Notes: generated from the sequence alone by a model not told the origin. Shown: positions 26,851-36,441, counted from the first letter of the stretch. The stretch: 63,699 bases of DNA from Candidatus Heimdallarchaeota archaeon (GCA_019057815.1 JAHLWR010000022.1:1-63699), one strand, 5' to 3'. Program-made: numbers and translations.

Positions 26851-29154
26851 CTATACTTCAATATCACTGCTAGCAAATAAAACATCACGATTTATTGCAT
26901 TTTTGAATAGTTGGAGTAAAAGTTCGTTAGTTGTACGGATACCAATTGGTACTTCATCCGCGGTTAGGAATGCAAATACTGCTTCATTATTTGAATCAAG
27001 TATTCCACAATAGACATCTTTTTTAGGATAGTTTTTCACTTTCATCCCTGTGAAACGTTCAGCTAAAGGACGTAATATTGTTTGGTGCTTTCGAATATCA
27101 TAGTTCGAAACTAGAGTTATTCTATGAGCTTTTGTGTATTGCATCATTTCTTTTAAAAGATCTTCATCTACTTCAGGAGTTACAATCAAGAGAGAAGTTT
27201 TTGCTCTCATTGCGATATCAGTAATACTGGCATTAATCGCTTCTTCTCCAACAATAATCGAAGTATTGTGTTGTCCTTCGAAATTGTATGAGGATGCTGC
27301 TTTATCGATCTGCTTAAGCTCATCTTCTCTATTATTTACAACTTGATAATAAGCCATAGCTTTTTCCAACAGAGAATCCATTTGTTTTAGCAAAACTTCA
27401 TCAACGTCTTTTACAACATTTGCAACTTGAGATACAACAGTATTAATTTGCATTTCCTCAGCTTCATTGACCTGTGCTATTAAATCTGTTTTTGAGTTTT
27501 CTTTATGCTTTTCAAGATCATTTTTCAGATTACTAACTTCATTTGAAAAAGTTTGTTGCATCTCTTCTACTACTTTACCGAATTGTCCAATATACTTCTG
27601 AATCTTGGATTTAGTGGCATTACCCATCTTCTCTGTATCTTGTCTCGATTTTTCGAGTTCGTTTATTACATTTCCTTGCAGTTTAATAATAACATCTGTA
27701 TGATTTTTTGTGAAATCTTTGATTTGCGCATTTGTGCTCTCTTCATTTTCTGTGAGTTTTTTCTCAATTGTTTCCTTCAATTTATCTGTAACTTGAGTAC
27801 AAGATTCTAAAGCAGACAATGCATATTTCTCTATTTCGTTTTGTACAGCATTTAAAACCTCATTTGGTAGAAGGTTCATTTTTTCTACACCATTATCTTC
27901 AATTTGTTTTTTCTTTGTTCTTATATTTGTATCTCCACTTATTAAGAAATGATCTAACTCAGTTTTTAGTTGATCCCGTACTTCATTTAAACCAATAACG
28001 TGTTGGTCAATTAGCTGTAAACCACCTTCATTAAGATCATTTGCAAGGTCTCTAACAGTATTTCTAGAAACAATAAGCAAATCTTCTGCTTCTTTTTTTG
28101 TTTTTCCAATATTTATACGAGAAGAAGATTCTACAGTTTTCAGAGTTTCTGCAATTTTTGTTGTAAGGAAGTTTACTTTTCTATCTATTTGTTCAACACT
28201 TCGCCTTAATTGCTGTGTCTGTTTTATCTGATTAGTAAATAGGTCATTGATATTACGGCTTAATTCTTCAACCATCGTCCTTGTTTCATTTGTCCATGAT
28301 GAATAAGCTTGATTCCAAACTTGGTTATATTGTTCAATAAAGGAATCTTGCAAATCATCTATTTGCTTTATCTGTTCTTTCAGAACACCATCTAATTCCA
28401 CGGGAACACTTTCTAAATACTCTTTGTGATTACTATTATGAGCATCAAGTCCATTTATTATAAAATGCTTCAAATTGGTTGCAGTTTCTTCAATATTTTC
28501 TAAAACTGAATCTAGGAGTTGACTCCCTTTTTGATTTGCAGAATGATGGAATTGTTTAATAAAAGCATTAAGTTCTTTGATGAAGGCATCCAACTGTGTT
28601 GAAAAAGTCAGAGGATGCTCTACAACAGCAGACAAATATTTTACTACTTCACCTTGAGTGTCTTTCAGAAACGTTGTTGCGGCAGTTTCTACATAATCAG
28701 TACTTGTAACGAATCTATCATAAAGACTATCCAAAAGTTGTTTAACTAAACCTGACACGATATGGATATCGAAAATATGAGTGTCACCTTTAATATCTAG
28801 AGAACCACCAAATTTCTCCTTTTCTTGGTGATATGATTCTTTAACTTTTTTCAAAGCTGTGACGATTCCATCAACAGAATAAAGAGTATCACGCTCAATG
28901 ATAATATACTCTTTCAGAAAAGGCAACAATGCAAAATATTGTGGAGTGTTTCCAGATATTTTTTTAAGGAAACCTAACTCCTCTAGATTCTTTGCAGATT
29001 GGATAAGAGTTAGTGGATCCAGTTTCGTAACAACTAATAGTTCACCGATAGTAACCTTACCTAAACATAAGGTCGCAGTATATACTTTAATATCAGTTTC
29101 ATTAAAACCGATGCGAGTTAAAAGTGGAGGTAAAATATCTATTGATTTAGACAT
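26851..29154 (-). CDS. TrmB-type winged-helix regulator with very long coiled coil and C-terminal PLD-like domain
   Basis: Protein of 767 aa. Residues ~1-75 form a TrmB-like winged helix (LLTRIGFNETDIKVYTATL ... LEELGFLKK). About 500 residues of helical, heptad-like, Gln/Glu/Lys-rich sequence follow, reminiscent of chemoreceptor or SMC-like rods but with no transmembrane segment. The last ~130 residues (SLLIVTPEVDEDLLKEMM, ITLVSNYDI, VYCGILDSNNEAVFAFL) resemble the PLD-like effector domain of TrmB proteins. TrmB proteins are normally ~250-350 aa, so the rod is a large insertion. The operon partner upstream may be a 41-aa ORF. Confidence 0.75.
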   Translation of the reverse strand: MSKSIDILPPLLTRIGFNETDIKVYTATLCLGKVTIGELLVVTKLDPLTLIQSAKNLEELGFLKKISGNTPQYFALLPFLKEYIIIERDTLYSVDGIVTALKKVKESYHQEKEKFGGSLDIKGDTHIFDIHIVSGLVKQLLDSLYDRFVTSTDYVETAATTFLKDTQGEVVKYLSAVVEHPLTFSTQLDAFIKELNAFIKQFHHSANQKGSQLLDSVLENIEETATNLKHFIINGLDAHNSNHKEYLESVPVELDGVLKEQIKQIDDLQDSFIEQYNQVWNQAYSSWTNETRTMVEELSRNINDLFTNQIKQTQQLRRSVEQIDRKVNFLTTKIAETLKTVESSSRINIGKTKKEAEDLLIVSRNTVRDLANDLNEGGLQLIDQHVIGLNEVRDQLKTELDHFLISGDTNIRTKKKQIEDNGVEKMNLLPNEVLNAVQNEIEKYALSALESCTQVTDKLKETIEKKLTENEESTNAQIKDFTKNHTDVIIKLQGNVINELEKSRQDTEKMGNATKSKIQKYIGQFGKVVEEMQQTFSNEVSNLKNDLEKHKENSKTDLIAQVNEAEEMQINTVVSQVANVVKDVDEVLLKQMDSLLEKAMAYYQVVNNREDELKQIDKAASSYNFEGQHNTSIIVGEEAINASITDIAMRAKTSLLIVTPEVDEDLLKEMMQYTKAHRITLVSNYDIRKHQTILRPLAERFTGMKVKNYPKKDVYCGILDSNNEAVFAFLTADEVPIGIRTTNELLLQLFKNAINRDVLFASSDIEV

Positions 29155-29310
29155 TTTTTTTCAGCCTATCAGTCCTATACAATACTTCCTTAATAATGTT
29201 GTCGCATTAGGACACTTTAAAAAACAGGTAGTTTCTTGTAGAGTAAAAATGAACAATGTATCAGAAAGTGTATTTTTCTATTCTTAGTACTTCCGCAATA
29301 AGCTTTCTAC

Positions 29311-29436
29311 CTATCCCATTATTAAAACGTCGTCCTTGCTTCTAGCATTCAAACAGATCTTGGTGACTGACCAGTCACCTTTCATAGCCTTTTTAATTAT
29401 AAGTTCGGGATCACGGACGGGTTTCATTGTAATCAT
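29311..29436 (-). CDS. Possible 41-aa protein upstream of the TrmB-like gene
   Basis: A short frame starts at ATG 29436, four bases after GGGGG, and ends with TAG at 29313-29311. Its translation (MITMKPVRDPELIIKKAM, then KGDWSVTKICLNAR and a KDDVLIMG end) is amphipathic and charged, and more protein-like than a random AT-rich frame; the region is also GC-richer than the flanks. It lies in the 387-bp gap between the coiled-coil regulator and the surface protein. No homologue is known to me. Confidence 0.35.
   Translation of the reverse strand: MITMKPVRDPELIIKKAMKGDWSVTKICLNARSKDDVLIMG
29362..29379. promoter_or_regulatory. Perfect 8-bp inverted repeat (possible operator)
   Basis: GGTGACTG-AC-CAGTCACC is a perfect palindrome with a 2-bp centre in the spacer between the TrmB-like gene and the surface protein gene. 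It could be an operator for a dimeric regulator. It also falls inside the possible 41-aa frame, so it may be coincidental. Confidence 0.4.
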
Positions 29437-29541
29437 ATGCCCCCAGTATTTTCAGATTCTTAACTGTTACCAAAGCTGGTTGGCATAACAGAAGTAATAA
29501 TTCTCTAAAAAAACTTTTAAGCGAATATCTGCATATCTGAT

Positions 29542-31974
29542 ATGGTTAAAATGAAAACAAAAGTACTTTTTACATCAATAGGTTTTACAGTCATAACCTT
29601 ACTTATATTATCGCTTTTTAATGCTATAAGCGTCCTTGGTTATGATTGGAACAGAACAGATACACAGATTCTCAATGAAGACGATAATATTGGCTACGGT
29701 CTATTCAACGGTAGTCATGGGATTGAAAGTCAATTAGTCCAAGTTGATTATGAAACAGAGATTAGGTATGTAAAGGAAGGAATAGGAGAAAAAGAAGATC
29801 TTTATGGCAATGATTCCTATAACTGGCAACGTTCTTCTGGTTATTATGATAGTTTCTACACTTTCTCATTTGAAGATAGAGAATGGGTAAACTTGCCTAC
29901 TTACATACAAGCATTCAACCATACAGGTTTTGGTCCTAATGTCAATATTACAAGTGGAATTGTTAACTTAGGAATTCTAAATTTGGATGAAAAAACAGTC
30001 TTAGAAATCGAAAAAGAAATGGTTTATGTTTATGCTGTTGATCTTAAGGCGGGTGAATTATATGATCTTAACTTTTTAGCAACAGAAAAAGATTTAACCT
30101 ACATGGTTTATTACGAAGGTATCGATATTAGCGGTGAAATACTAAAAAAAGGATTTAATCGAAATATTTCACCTCTATATGCAGTTGAAAGTGGTACTTA
30201 TCTAATTTATCTCTACTGTAATAAGGATAATAACGTAATTATGGAACCTAGGAAACTTGCAGTCAATAAAGGTTCAGTAGGGACAACATTGTCAGATACA
30301 TTTGTTAATAACGATGAACAATTTTGGAACGAAACAAGAATGGATTGGCAAGACACTAAAAGTAAGGAAAATGTTCATTCATACTTTTACGAGATTTCAG
30401 AAGGTGACTTCCGATTCAAATATGTTCCTTTTGATAATCCTGAAGATACGTATGCGATGTTCATTTCTAGTACTAAATCATATTCTGATTCCTTCACTCT
30501 GTCTTACTCAGTTTTCGGGCTAGGAGATCCAGGAGAGGAGTTTATTGATTTCCATGTTGCAGAAGATACAAACATTTTAGTTCTCATTTTTAGTGATTTG
30601 GGAACAGGTGTTGAATTTGATTATCTACTTTCCCTTAAATCAGAATCTTTCCCAATTCTAACGCCAGGGGAAGTCTATAATTATCTAGGAGATCTAGTTA
30701 CTTTTGGAATCAACATAGAAGAAACTCAACTTGTATACCTAAACTCAACAGACACACTATCAAATCCATTGATGGTGGCTAAACATGAAGAAAACAATGA
30801 AGTATACATCTTCTCTTACGGACTTGAGAATTTAGGAGTTGATTCAGAGAAAATTATATTGAAACCAGGTTACTACGTGTTCTATCTTATGGAAGAGGAC
30901 ACATATGACTTTGAAATTCAATTGAATGTTGTTTCCATCGATTCCTTTAATCATCAAACAAGTCCAGATTACCCATTTGATCTTGAACAAGCAGATGGTA
31001 GTACATCCAACTATAAAGTTTTCAATATTTCAACAAACCTTTGGGAGTTTACAAACTTCAATTTCACATTTCTCACTCAAGAGAACTATACCGTTGATTT
31101 AACGTATTTGCTTTATTTCGGAAAATCACAATATGTCTTTACAGGAGGTACAACTACACTAGGGAACCAACAAGATATAAATGGAACCTATCAAGCTTAC
31201 TTCACCAATAACATACAAAGAATAACCTTCCTTGGCCAAAAAGAAACAAATGACAGGTATATACTCCTTTATGTCAGTGAATTATATAATAATACAGGCT
31301 ATACGGTAAATGATAAAGGAGATGTTGTTGTGAACCAAACTTTAGTTAGTTTCCAAATCAAGTACGATCCTGGCTATCCTGATGAATTTGACGAAATCGA
31401 TGTTGATGAAATAACCTTTACTCTAGATAGTATTGGAAGTGGTGAGATTTATAGAGAATTTGACTATGTCACAAGTTCAACTGATTTGTATATCTTGAAA
31501 GGAAAACTACCTCTGTACACATGGTATAATTTGAAAATAACAATCACTAATGGAACAATAACTCCATCATCTTATGAAATGAACAATCCTGAACCTAATC
31601 GTAATGAGGAAGTAAACGGTGTCTTGTTACTTAATGGATACTACCAAAATTATCTGGGTTCCTCTACATTTTATTATACTTTTGTTCAACCAAACGCTTC
31701 CATTCCACTACATGTGTTCGACACACAATTTGGTGTTCTCTCGGAAAACTTCCTGTTCATGTTTTGCATAAGGCATATCGGTCTTAATGGTACAGTTAAT
31801 TTTGAGTTCATCCCACACAATTGCACATCACTATCACCGCTTGAATATGGTAAATTTGAAGGTTTGAAGAAACTTTCCACAGGCGCAATAGTGGCGATTT
31901 CGGTTACAGCAGGAGTTTTAGGAGTAGGAGCTACAGCTTTTGTAATTTTGAGAACAGTGAAAAAACCCAAATAA
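29542..31974 (+). CDS. Large type I membrane-anchored extracellular protein
   Basis: Protein of 810 aa. The N terminus has basic residues and a hydrophobic stretch (~8-32, ending NAISVLG), a signal sequence or anchor. The next ~740 residues are strand-rich with many Tyr, Asp and Asn-x-Ser/Thr sequons. A C-terminal transmembrane helix (~782-804, VAISVTAGVLGVGATAFVIL) is followed by a short basic tail (RTVKKPK). This topology marks a surface glycoprotein. No enzyme motif is seen; adhesion or S-layer-like roles are possible. It is divergent from the TrmB-type regulator. Confidence 0.7.
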   Translation: MVKMKTKVLFTSIGFTVITLLILSLFNAISVLGYDWNRTDTQILNEDDNIGYGLFNGSHGIESQLVQVDYETEIRYVKEGIGEKEDLYGNDSYNWQRSSGYYDSFYTFSFEDREWVNLPTYIQAFNHTGFGPNVNITSGIVNLGILNLDEKTVLEIEKEMVYVYAVDLKAGELYDLNFLATEKDLTYMVYYEGIDISGEILKKGFNRNISPLYAVESGTYLIYLYCNKDNNVIMEPRKLAVNKGSVGTTLSDTFVNNDEQFWNETRMDWQDTKSKENVHSYFYEISEGDFRFKYVPFDNPEDTYAMFISSTKSYSDSFTLSYSVFGLGDPGEEFIDFHVAEDTNILVLIFSDLGTGVEFDYLLSLKSESFPILTPGEVYNYLGDLVTFGINIEETQLVYLNSTDTLSNPLMVAKHEENNEVYIFSYGLENLGVDSEKIILKPGYYVFYLMEEDTYDFEIQLNVVSIDSFNHQTSPDYPFDLEQADGSTSNYKVFNISTNLWEFTNFNFTFLTQENYTVDLTYLLYFGKSQYVFTGGTTTLGNQQDINGTYQAYFTNNIQRITFLGQKETNDRYILLYVSELYNNTGYTVNDKGDVVVNQTLVSFQIKYDPGYPDEFDEIDVDEITFTLDSIGSGEIYREFDYVTSSTDLYILKGKLPLYTWYNLKITITNGTITPSSYEMNNPEPNRNEEVNGVLLLNGYYQNYLGSSTFYYTFVQPNASIPLHVFDTQFGVLSENFLFMFCIRHIGLNGTVNFEFIPHNCTSLSPLEYGKFEGLKKLSTGAIVAISVTAGVLGVGATAFVILRTVKKPK

Positions 31975-31993
31975 CAAAACCTCTTTTTTCTTT

Positions 31994-32653
31994 TTATTTT
32001 TTTAAATCTTTAATTACACCTATTCGAGGACAAATTGTAGACAAAAAACATTCATTACATAGAGGTTCTTGAGCTCTACATATTTTCCTTCCATGGTCTA
32101 TTAAAAGATGCGTTATTTTCCCCCATTTTCCCTCTGGAATTATTAACTTCAAATCGTCTTCAATTTTATTAGGGGTAGAGTTTTCTGTCAATCCCAATCT
32201 ATAAGAAATTCTCTTAACATGTGTATCAACGGCTATTCCTTCATGAATCCCAAACCAATCATTTAGTAGAACATTTGCAGTTTTTCTTCCAACACCAGGA
32301 AGTTTTATGAGTTCCTTTATAGTAGTTGGGACATTTGAATTATACTTTTCAGTTAAATGGGATGCCATATCTTTGAGAAATTTAGCTTTGTTTTTGTAAA
32401 GACCAACGCTTGAAATTAGAGGTTCAATTTCTTCAATTGTTGCATGTGAAAGAAGTATCGGATCAGGAAAACGTTCAAATAAGTCCGGAGTAACAGCATT
32501 TACTTGCTTGTCTGTACTTTGCGCGCTAAGAATAGCAGCTGTTAACAGTTGAAAAGGTGAGGAGATATTTGTTAAAGTCCCTTTACTATTAGGATAATTC
32601 TTCTCTAAAAGTGAAAGTATCTGTTCCACTTGCTGTGATACGGAAATATTCAT
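31994..32653 (-). CDS. nth: Endonuclease III (DNA glycosylase/AP lyase)
   Basis: Base-excision repair enzyme for oxidised pyrimidines. About 219 aa from the ATG at 32653; the open frame continues 22 codons upstream but the added residues look unrelated. The helix-hairpin-helix reads LPGVGRKTANVLL with the catalytic Lys, followed by the catalytic Asp in VDTHVKR. The C-terminal [4Fe-4S] motif is Cx6Cx2Cx5C (CRAQEPLCNECFLSTICP). All catalytic elements are intact. Confidence 0.95.
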   Translation of the reverse strand: MNISVSQQVEQILSLLEKNYPNSKGTLTNISSPFQLLTAAILSAQSTDKQVNAVTPDLFERFPDPILLSHATIEEIEPLISSVGLYKNKAKFLKDMASHLTEKYNSNVPTTIKELIKLPGVGRKTANVLLNDWFGIHEGIAVDTHVKRISYRLGLTENSTPNKIEDDLKLIIPEGKWGKITHLLIDHGRKICRAQEPLCNECFLSTICPRIGVIKDLKK

Positions 32654-32822
32654 TATTAAAATAGAAAATAAATCATTTATAAAACATATTCTGCTTGGTT
32701 TAACAATTACTAATATCAATACATAGGATAAAAGCTAAATAAGAAATTAACAAAAACGTTTTATAATAATGCGCACAATATTTTTTATAGTGATTTAAGT
32801 CGTAACAATTGGGCGATGAACA

Positions 32823-33392
32823 ATGGGGATAGGTCAACAAAGAAAAATATTCAAAGTAACACTTTTAGGGGACGGAGCTGTAGGCAAAACAAGTCTCAGA
32901 AAGACATATCTAGGAGAAGGTTTCGAATCGGGGTACTCTATGACCATAGGTGCAGACTTTGCTGTTAAACGTCTGAAAATTGACAATAATGATTTTGTTG
33001 CACAAATTTGGGATCTTGCAGGACAACAAAGATTTTCAGCTGTTCGTGAAGTCTATTATCGAGGAACATCTGGTTGTTTATTAGTATTTGATATCACAAG
33101 AAGGGCAAGTTTTGAGAACATTCCCTCATGGATTGCTGAACTTCTTAAAAACAACTACAATCGTGTTGTTCCTATTGTATTATTAGGTAATAAATCAGAT
33201 CTTCGTTCTTCTGCCAAAGATCCTGTATTGCGAGAACAAGCTGAAGAATACGGACGATCTCTTTCCGAATGGTCAGGCTTTTCTGTTCCATATATCGAAA
33301 CTTCAGCAAAAACAGGAGAAAACGTTGACGAATCTTTCAGAACATTGCTAAAAAATATTGTTGTATTTTATGAACGCCTTTACAACAAATAG
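32823..33392 (+). CDS. Ras/Rab-like small GTPase
   Basis: Protein of 189 aa with a complete G domain: G1 GDGAVGKTS (16-24), switch I Thr41 in SMTIGADF, G3 DLAGQQ (64-69) with the Gln68 equivalent of Ras Gln61, G4 NKSD (123-126) and G5 ETSAK (159-163). The C terminus ends LYNK with no cysteine, so there is no prenylation site. Its last 13 bp overlap the convergent coiled-coil winged-helix gene, which heads downstream from a Roadblock gene; Roadblock proteins are known regulators of Ras-like GTPases. Confidence 0.95.
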   Translation: MGIGQQRKIFKVTLLGDGAVGKTSLRKTYLGEGFESGYSMTIGADFAVKRLKIDNNDFVAQIWDLAGQQRFSAVREVYYRGTSGCLLVFDITRRASFENIPSWIAELLKNNYNRVVPIVLLGNKSDLRSSAKDPVLREQAEEYGRSLSEWSGFSVPYIETSAKTGENVDESFRTLLKNIVVFYERLYNK

Positions 33393-34156
33393 GCTTGTTT
33401 TTTTTCCTTATTTTGTATGGCTTTGATAATATTCATCGTATTTTCGTTAAATTCTGGATGTAGAAAAACTGTATCATCTTCGTTTATCTTTACAATTTCT
33501 ATTTCTTCCAATTCTCTTATATATTTCTTAGTTTGGGCTAATGATACCCCTAGAACAAAAGAGAGTTGAACAGGAGCTATTATCTTAGTTCTCCTTAAGA
33601 GATCAATTATGTTGTAGCGTCTATCAGTAATTATTAATTTAGCTATAATTTTTTGCTGTTCAGACCACTCTAGTTTTTCTTTGTCCATTCTTTCGATTTT
33701 CCTTGCAAATTCTTCCTTTTCCAATTCAATGTTTATTAATTGATCCGTTAACTCATAAATCAAATTTTCACGCTCTTCAATCATATCTGAAAACAGAAAT
33801 AGTTTTTTTTCTAGAGACTGTGATTCGACAATAGTATCACCAGAATCTTCATTTTTCTTTATTGCCTTAATCATATCCTTAGTACCAGTGTAAAACATCT
33901 TTAATGGAGGGTCAGATATAAAATTGAATAATTTATAAAATTCAGCTTTCATTTCATGGAGAATTTTCTGAGTAGCATTTTCAATCAATTTTGGAACATC
34001 TAAAGGGTCAAAATCTAAAGCTGTTAATTTATCTTTACTTGTTTTTCCTTCTTCTTCCTTCTTTTTACGAGATTCACGTACTTTTTTATCTATCTTTGAA
34101 ACTTCGTCTGTTAAATTTTTAATTGAAAAAGAATCATCAGAATGTTCGTTTTCCAT
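33380..34156 (-). CDS. Coiled-coil protein with C-terminal winged helix
   Basis: Protein of 258 aa. The N-terminal ~60 residues are very charged (KKVRESRKKKEEEGK). Residues ~60-100 are helical; ~115-175 form a coiled coil (MIEERENLIYELTDQLINIE). Residues ~178-245 look like a winged helix (IIDLLRRTKIIAPVQLSFVLGVS ... IRELEEIEIVKI). It is the third gene of the Roadblock - RecA-like operon (12 bp after the RecA-like gene). The role is unknown; a DNA- or protein-binding output module is plausible. Confidence 0.65.
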   Translation of the reverse strand: MENEHSDDSFSIKNLTDEVSKIDKKVRESRKKKEEEGKTSKDKLTALDFDPLDVPKLIENATQKILHEMKAEFYKLFNFISDPPLKMFYTGTKDMIKAIKKNEDSGDTIVESQSLEKKLFLFSDMIEERENLIYELTDQLINIELEKEEFARKIERMDKEKLEWSEQQKIIAKLIITDRRYNIIDLLRRTKIIAPVQLSFVLGVSLAQTKKYIRELEEIEIVKINEDDTVFLHPEFNENTMNIIKAIQNKEKKQAYLL

Positions 34157-34168
34157 TGTTATACCGTC

Positions 34169-35011
34169 CTATATTTTGGATGTTGATTCTATCTTAAATC
34201 CTTCTGCTTCAGATGGAGTTACTTCCAAAGTTTCGCTAATATATGAGATTCCCATAAGTTTGGTTATCGCAAAATTGTCTTTAAGCCTACTTCCAACCGT
34301 TCTTCTTGAGAAATAAAATATCCCTTGAGCAGCATTCATTATTATTCTTTCTGCAACAGGTTCAAGGATATCTTGTGGTAATAAAAAGAAATGAACCCCA
34401 CCAATTTTTGTGAAAGATCCGATTACTTCTTTCAAGAACACAATTAAAGCATTTGAATCTTCATCCAGTCTATCTTCCTTCATCCAAAGTAAGTCATCGA
34501 AAATGCTAAAACACTGTTTGTTTTGATCTTCTTTTACATGGATCATTCTTTCAATTATTTTTTTTACATAAGTTTTTCTTTTAACCTCAATACGACCAAA
34601 TTTAAGACTTGAAGTCATAGAGGCACTAGATAAATTATACATATCTTCAAAGAATAAACTTTTACCTTCAAGGGGGGTGACATCCCAATCGTAAGCTTGA
34701 AAAGAGCGTTTAACAAGGTTATATGGTTTCTCACTGTGAATATAAAAAACAAGATTATTTTCCACATCTTGAGCCCAATTCAAGAGGATTCTTTGAATAA
34801 AAAGTTTAGGAATTGATGTATCGCTAGGGTAACTAGCTAAAACCAAAGATCCATCTGGAATACCTCTTCTAGGTGAAAGTTCCATGCCCAATTTTTGATC
34901 TAACGTACGGATTCCAGTAAGAATAAGTTCCCCTCTAGTATCTACTGGTTGGGAACGCTTTCCAATCCGTTCGATATTACTTTTTGAATCGAACCCCAAA
35001 TAAAACACCAA
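34169..35011 (-). CDS. RecA/KaiC-like protein with degenerate Walker A
   Basis: Protein of 280 aa with the KaiC/FlaH-like layout: GIRTLDQKLGMELSPRRGIPDGSLVLAS leads into the P-loop position, but the expected GxxGxGKT reads SYPSDTSIP (~60-68), so the phosphate-binding Lys and Thr are missing. A Walker B-like strand (CFSIFDDLLWM) and a later FFLLPQDI are retained. It probably no longer hydrolyses ATP. It lies 8 bp after the Roadblock gene and 12 bp before the winged-helix gene in one operon. Confidence 0.7.
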   Translation of the reverse strand: MVFYLGFDSKSNIERIGKRSQPVDTRGELILTGIRTLDQKLGMELSPRRGIPDGSLVLASYPSDTSIPKLFIQRILLNWAQDVENNLVFYIHSEKPYNLVKRSFQAYDWDVTPLEGKSLFFEDMYNLSSASMTSSLKFGRIEVKRKTYVKKIIERMIHVKEDQNKQCFSIFDDLLWMKEDRLDEDSNALIVFLKEVIGSFTKIGGVHFFLLPQDILEPVAERIIMNAAQGIFYFSRRTVGSRLKDNFAITKLMGISYISETLEVTPSEAEGFKIESTSKI

Positions 35012-35019
35012 CTATAACG

Positions 35020-35529
35020 CTAGAATTGTTCCAATTCTCTGAGAGCTAATTCCAAGTCAGAAATGAACTCATCTTGTACTTTTTCTTCAACAGTAGGGGC
35101 AACAGGTTGAATAGGTTGTATTTCCTGCTGTGGAGGAGGTACTGGTTTAGCCTCAACATCTAAAATGTTACGAATTTTCTCTGCAGCTAATTTCATTGTT
35201 CGTCTAATTAAGCCAAGTTGAACACCAGTATCAGTTATTAAACACAATACAGTGCTACCACAACTAGCAACTAGAACTAAACCATCAGTGAATTCTGAAA
35301 TAATAATATCTAACTCTTTTAAACCAACATTCTGACCTTGCTGTTCACTTGCCAAATAAACAGCACTAGCTATTGCGCCTAAAGCTTCAGTTTCAAACTC
35401 ATCAAAGGCAAATCGAGAAGAATAAGCAAGAGTCAAACCAGTTTTATCTGCAAGGATAACATGGTTAATATTAGGGTCACTGACTATAGTCTCATGTAAA
35501 ATTGCGTTTATCTGATCTGCACCAAACAT
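35020..35529 (-). CDS. Roadblock/LC7 domain protein
   Basis: Protein of 169 aa. Residues ~1-120 have the Roadblock pattern: NAILHETIVSDPNINHVILADKTGLTLAYSS, EALGAIASAVYLASEQ, ELDIIISEFTDGLVLVASCG and a last helix. A Pro/Gln-rich linker (KPVPPPQQEIQPIQPVAPT) and an acidic helix EFISDLELALRELEQF follow, like a short docking peptide. Roadblock proteins (MglB, Ragulator subunits) dimerise and regulate small GTPases. First gene of a three-gene operon facing a Ras-like GTPase gene. Confidence 0.9.
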   Translation of the reverse strand: MFGADQINAILHETIVSDPNINHVILADKTGLTLAYSSRFAFDEFETEALGAIASAVYLASEQQGQNVGLKELDIIISEFTDGLVLVASCGSTVLCLITDTGVQLGLIRRTMKLAAEKIRNILDVEAKPVPPPQQEIQPIQPVAPTVEEKVQDEFISDLELALRELEQF

Positions 35530-35704
35530 AGTTGAACACCATAAACATATCTCTTATAGTCTTATTATTGTTATTATTATTTAAAGATTTCAACAGTACC
35601 GCTTCTAGATTTTTATTTCCAATCAGATACTGATTTCTATCTTTAAGATATTTATTAATTTAGTTCTAACAATGTTTTTAAACTTCCATTTTTTTGTCCT
35701 TTAC

Positions 35705-36391
35705 ATGCTTGAAATTGAATTTCCTATTATAATCCTTAACTACAAGAATTATTCTCAAACAATTGGAGAAAAGGGTTTAAAACTCACTAAAATAGCTGAG
35801 GAGGTATCTCTTGAACTTGGTGCTAATATAGCTGTATGTCCCCAAACTGCAGATATTAGGATGATTTCAAATGCAGTTGAGATTCCTGTTCTTTCTCAGC
35901 ATGTCGATTCTAATAACCCAGGAAGCTTCACAGGTAACAACTTATTAGAAACCATTGTTGAAAGTGGTGCTATTGGCACATTAGTCAACCATTCAGAGCA
36001 CCGTTTGATATTATCAGACATTGAAAAAGTAATTAAGAAATCAAAGGAATATAATTTTTTTACTTGTATATGTTCAAATAACTTCCAAACTAGTAAAGCT
36101 TCAGCTGCTATGTCACCTGATGCTGTTGCTATGGAACCCCCTGAACTTATTGGAGGGGATGTTTCTGTTACTACTAAACCTGACCTAGTTAGTAATACCA
36201 TTTCAGCAATTCAAGACATTAATCCATTTGTACGACCACTCGTTGGAGCTGGTGTGTCCAAAGCTAATGATGTAACGGAAGCCCTTAAACTTGGTGCTCA
36301 GGGAGTTCTCTTAGCTTCTGGTTTCGTAAAAGCTAAAGATCCAAAGAAAGCTTTGGAAGAAATGGCCATAGCACTCATTAATGTAAAATAA
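35705..36391 (+). CDS. tpiA: Triosephosphate isomerase
   Basis: Archaeal-type TIM of ~228 aa, shorter than bacterial enzymes. Asn/Lys in ILNYKNYSQ, catalytic His in LVNHSEHR, catalytic Glu in VAMEPPELIGG and the phosphate-binding GAGVSKANDV are present. ATG at 35705 is preferred over the frame opening at 35672. Interconverts dihydroxyacetone phosphate and glyceraldehyde 3-phosphate. Confidence 0.95.
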   Translation: MLEIEFPIIILNYKNYSQTIGEKGLKLTKIAEEVSLELGANIAVCPQTADIRMISNAVEIPVLSQHVDSNNPGSFTGNNLLETIVESGAIGTLVNHSEHRLILSDIEKVIKKSKEYNFFTCICSNNFQTSKASAAMSPDAVAMEPPELIGGDVSVTTKPDLVSNTISAIQDINPFVRPLVGAGVSKANDVTEALKLGAQGVLLASGFVKAKDPKKALEEMAIALINVK

Positions 36392-36441
36392 AATCAAAAT
36401 TGTGATCAAAAATACTAAAAAATGTATCGGAAAAAGTAGTT

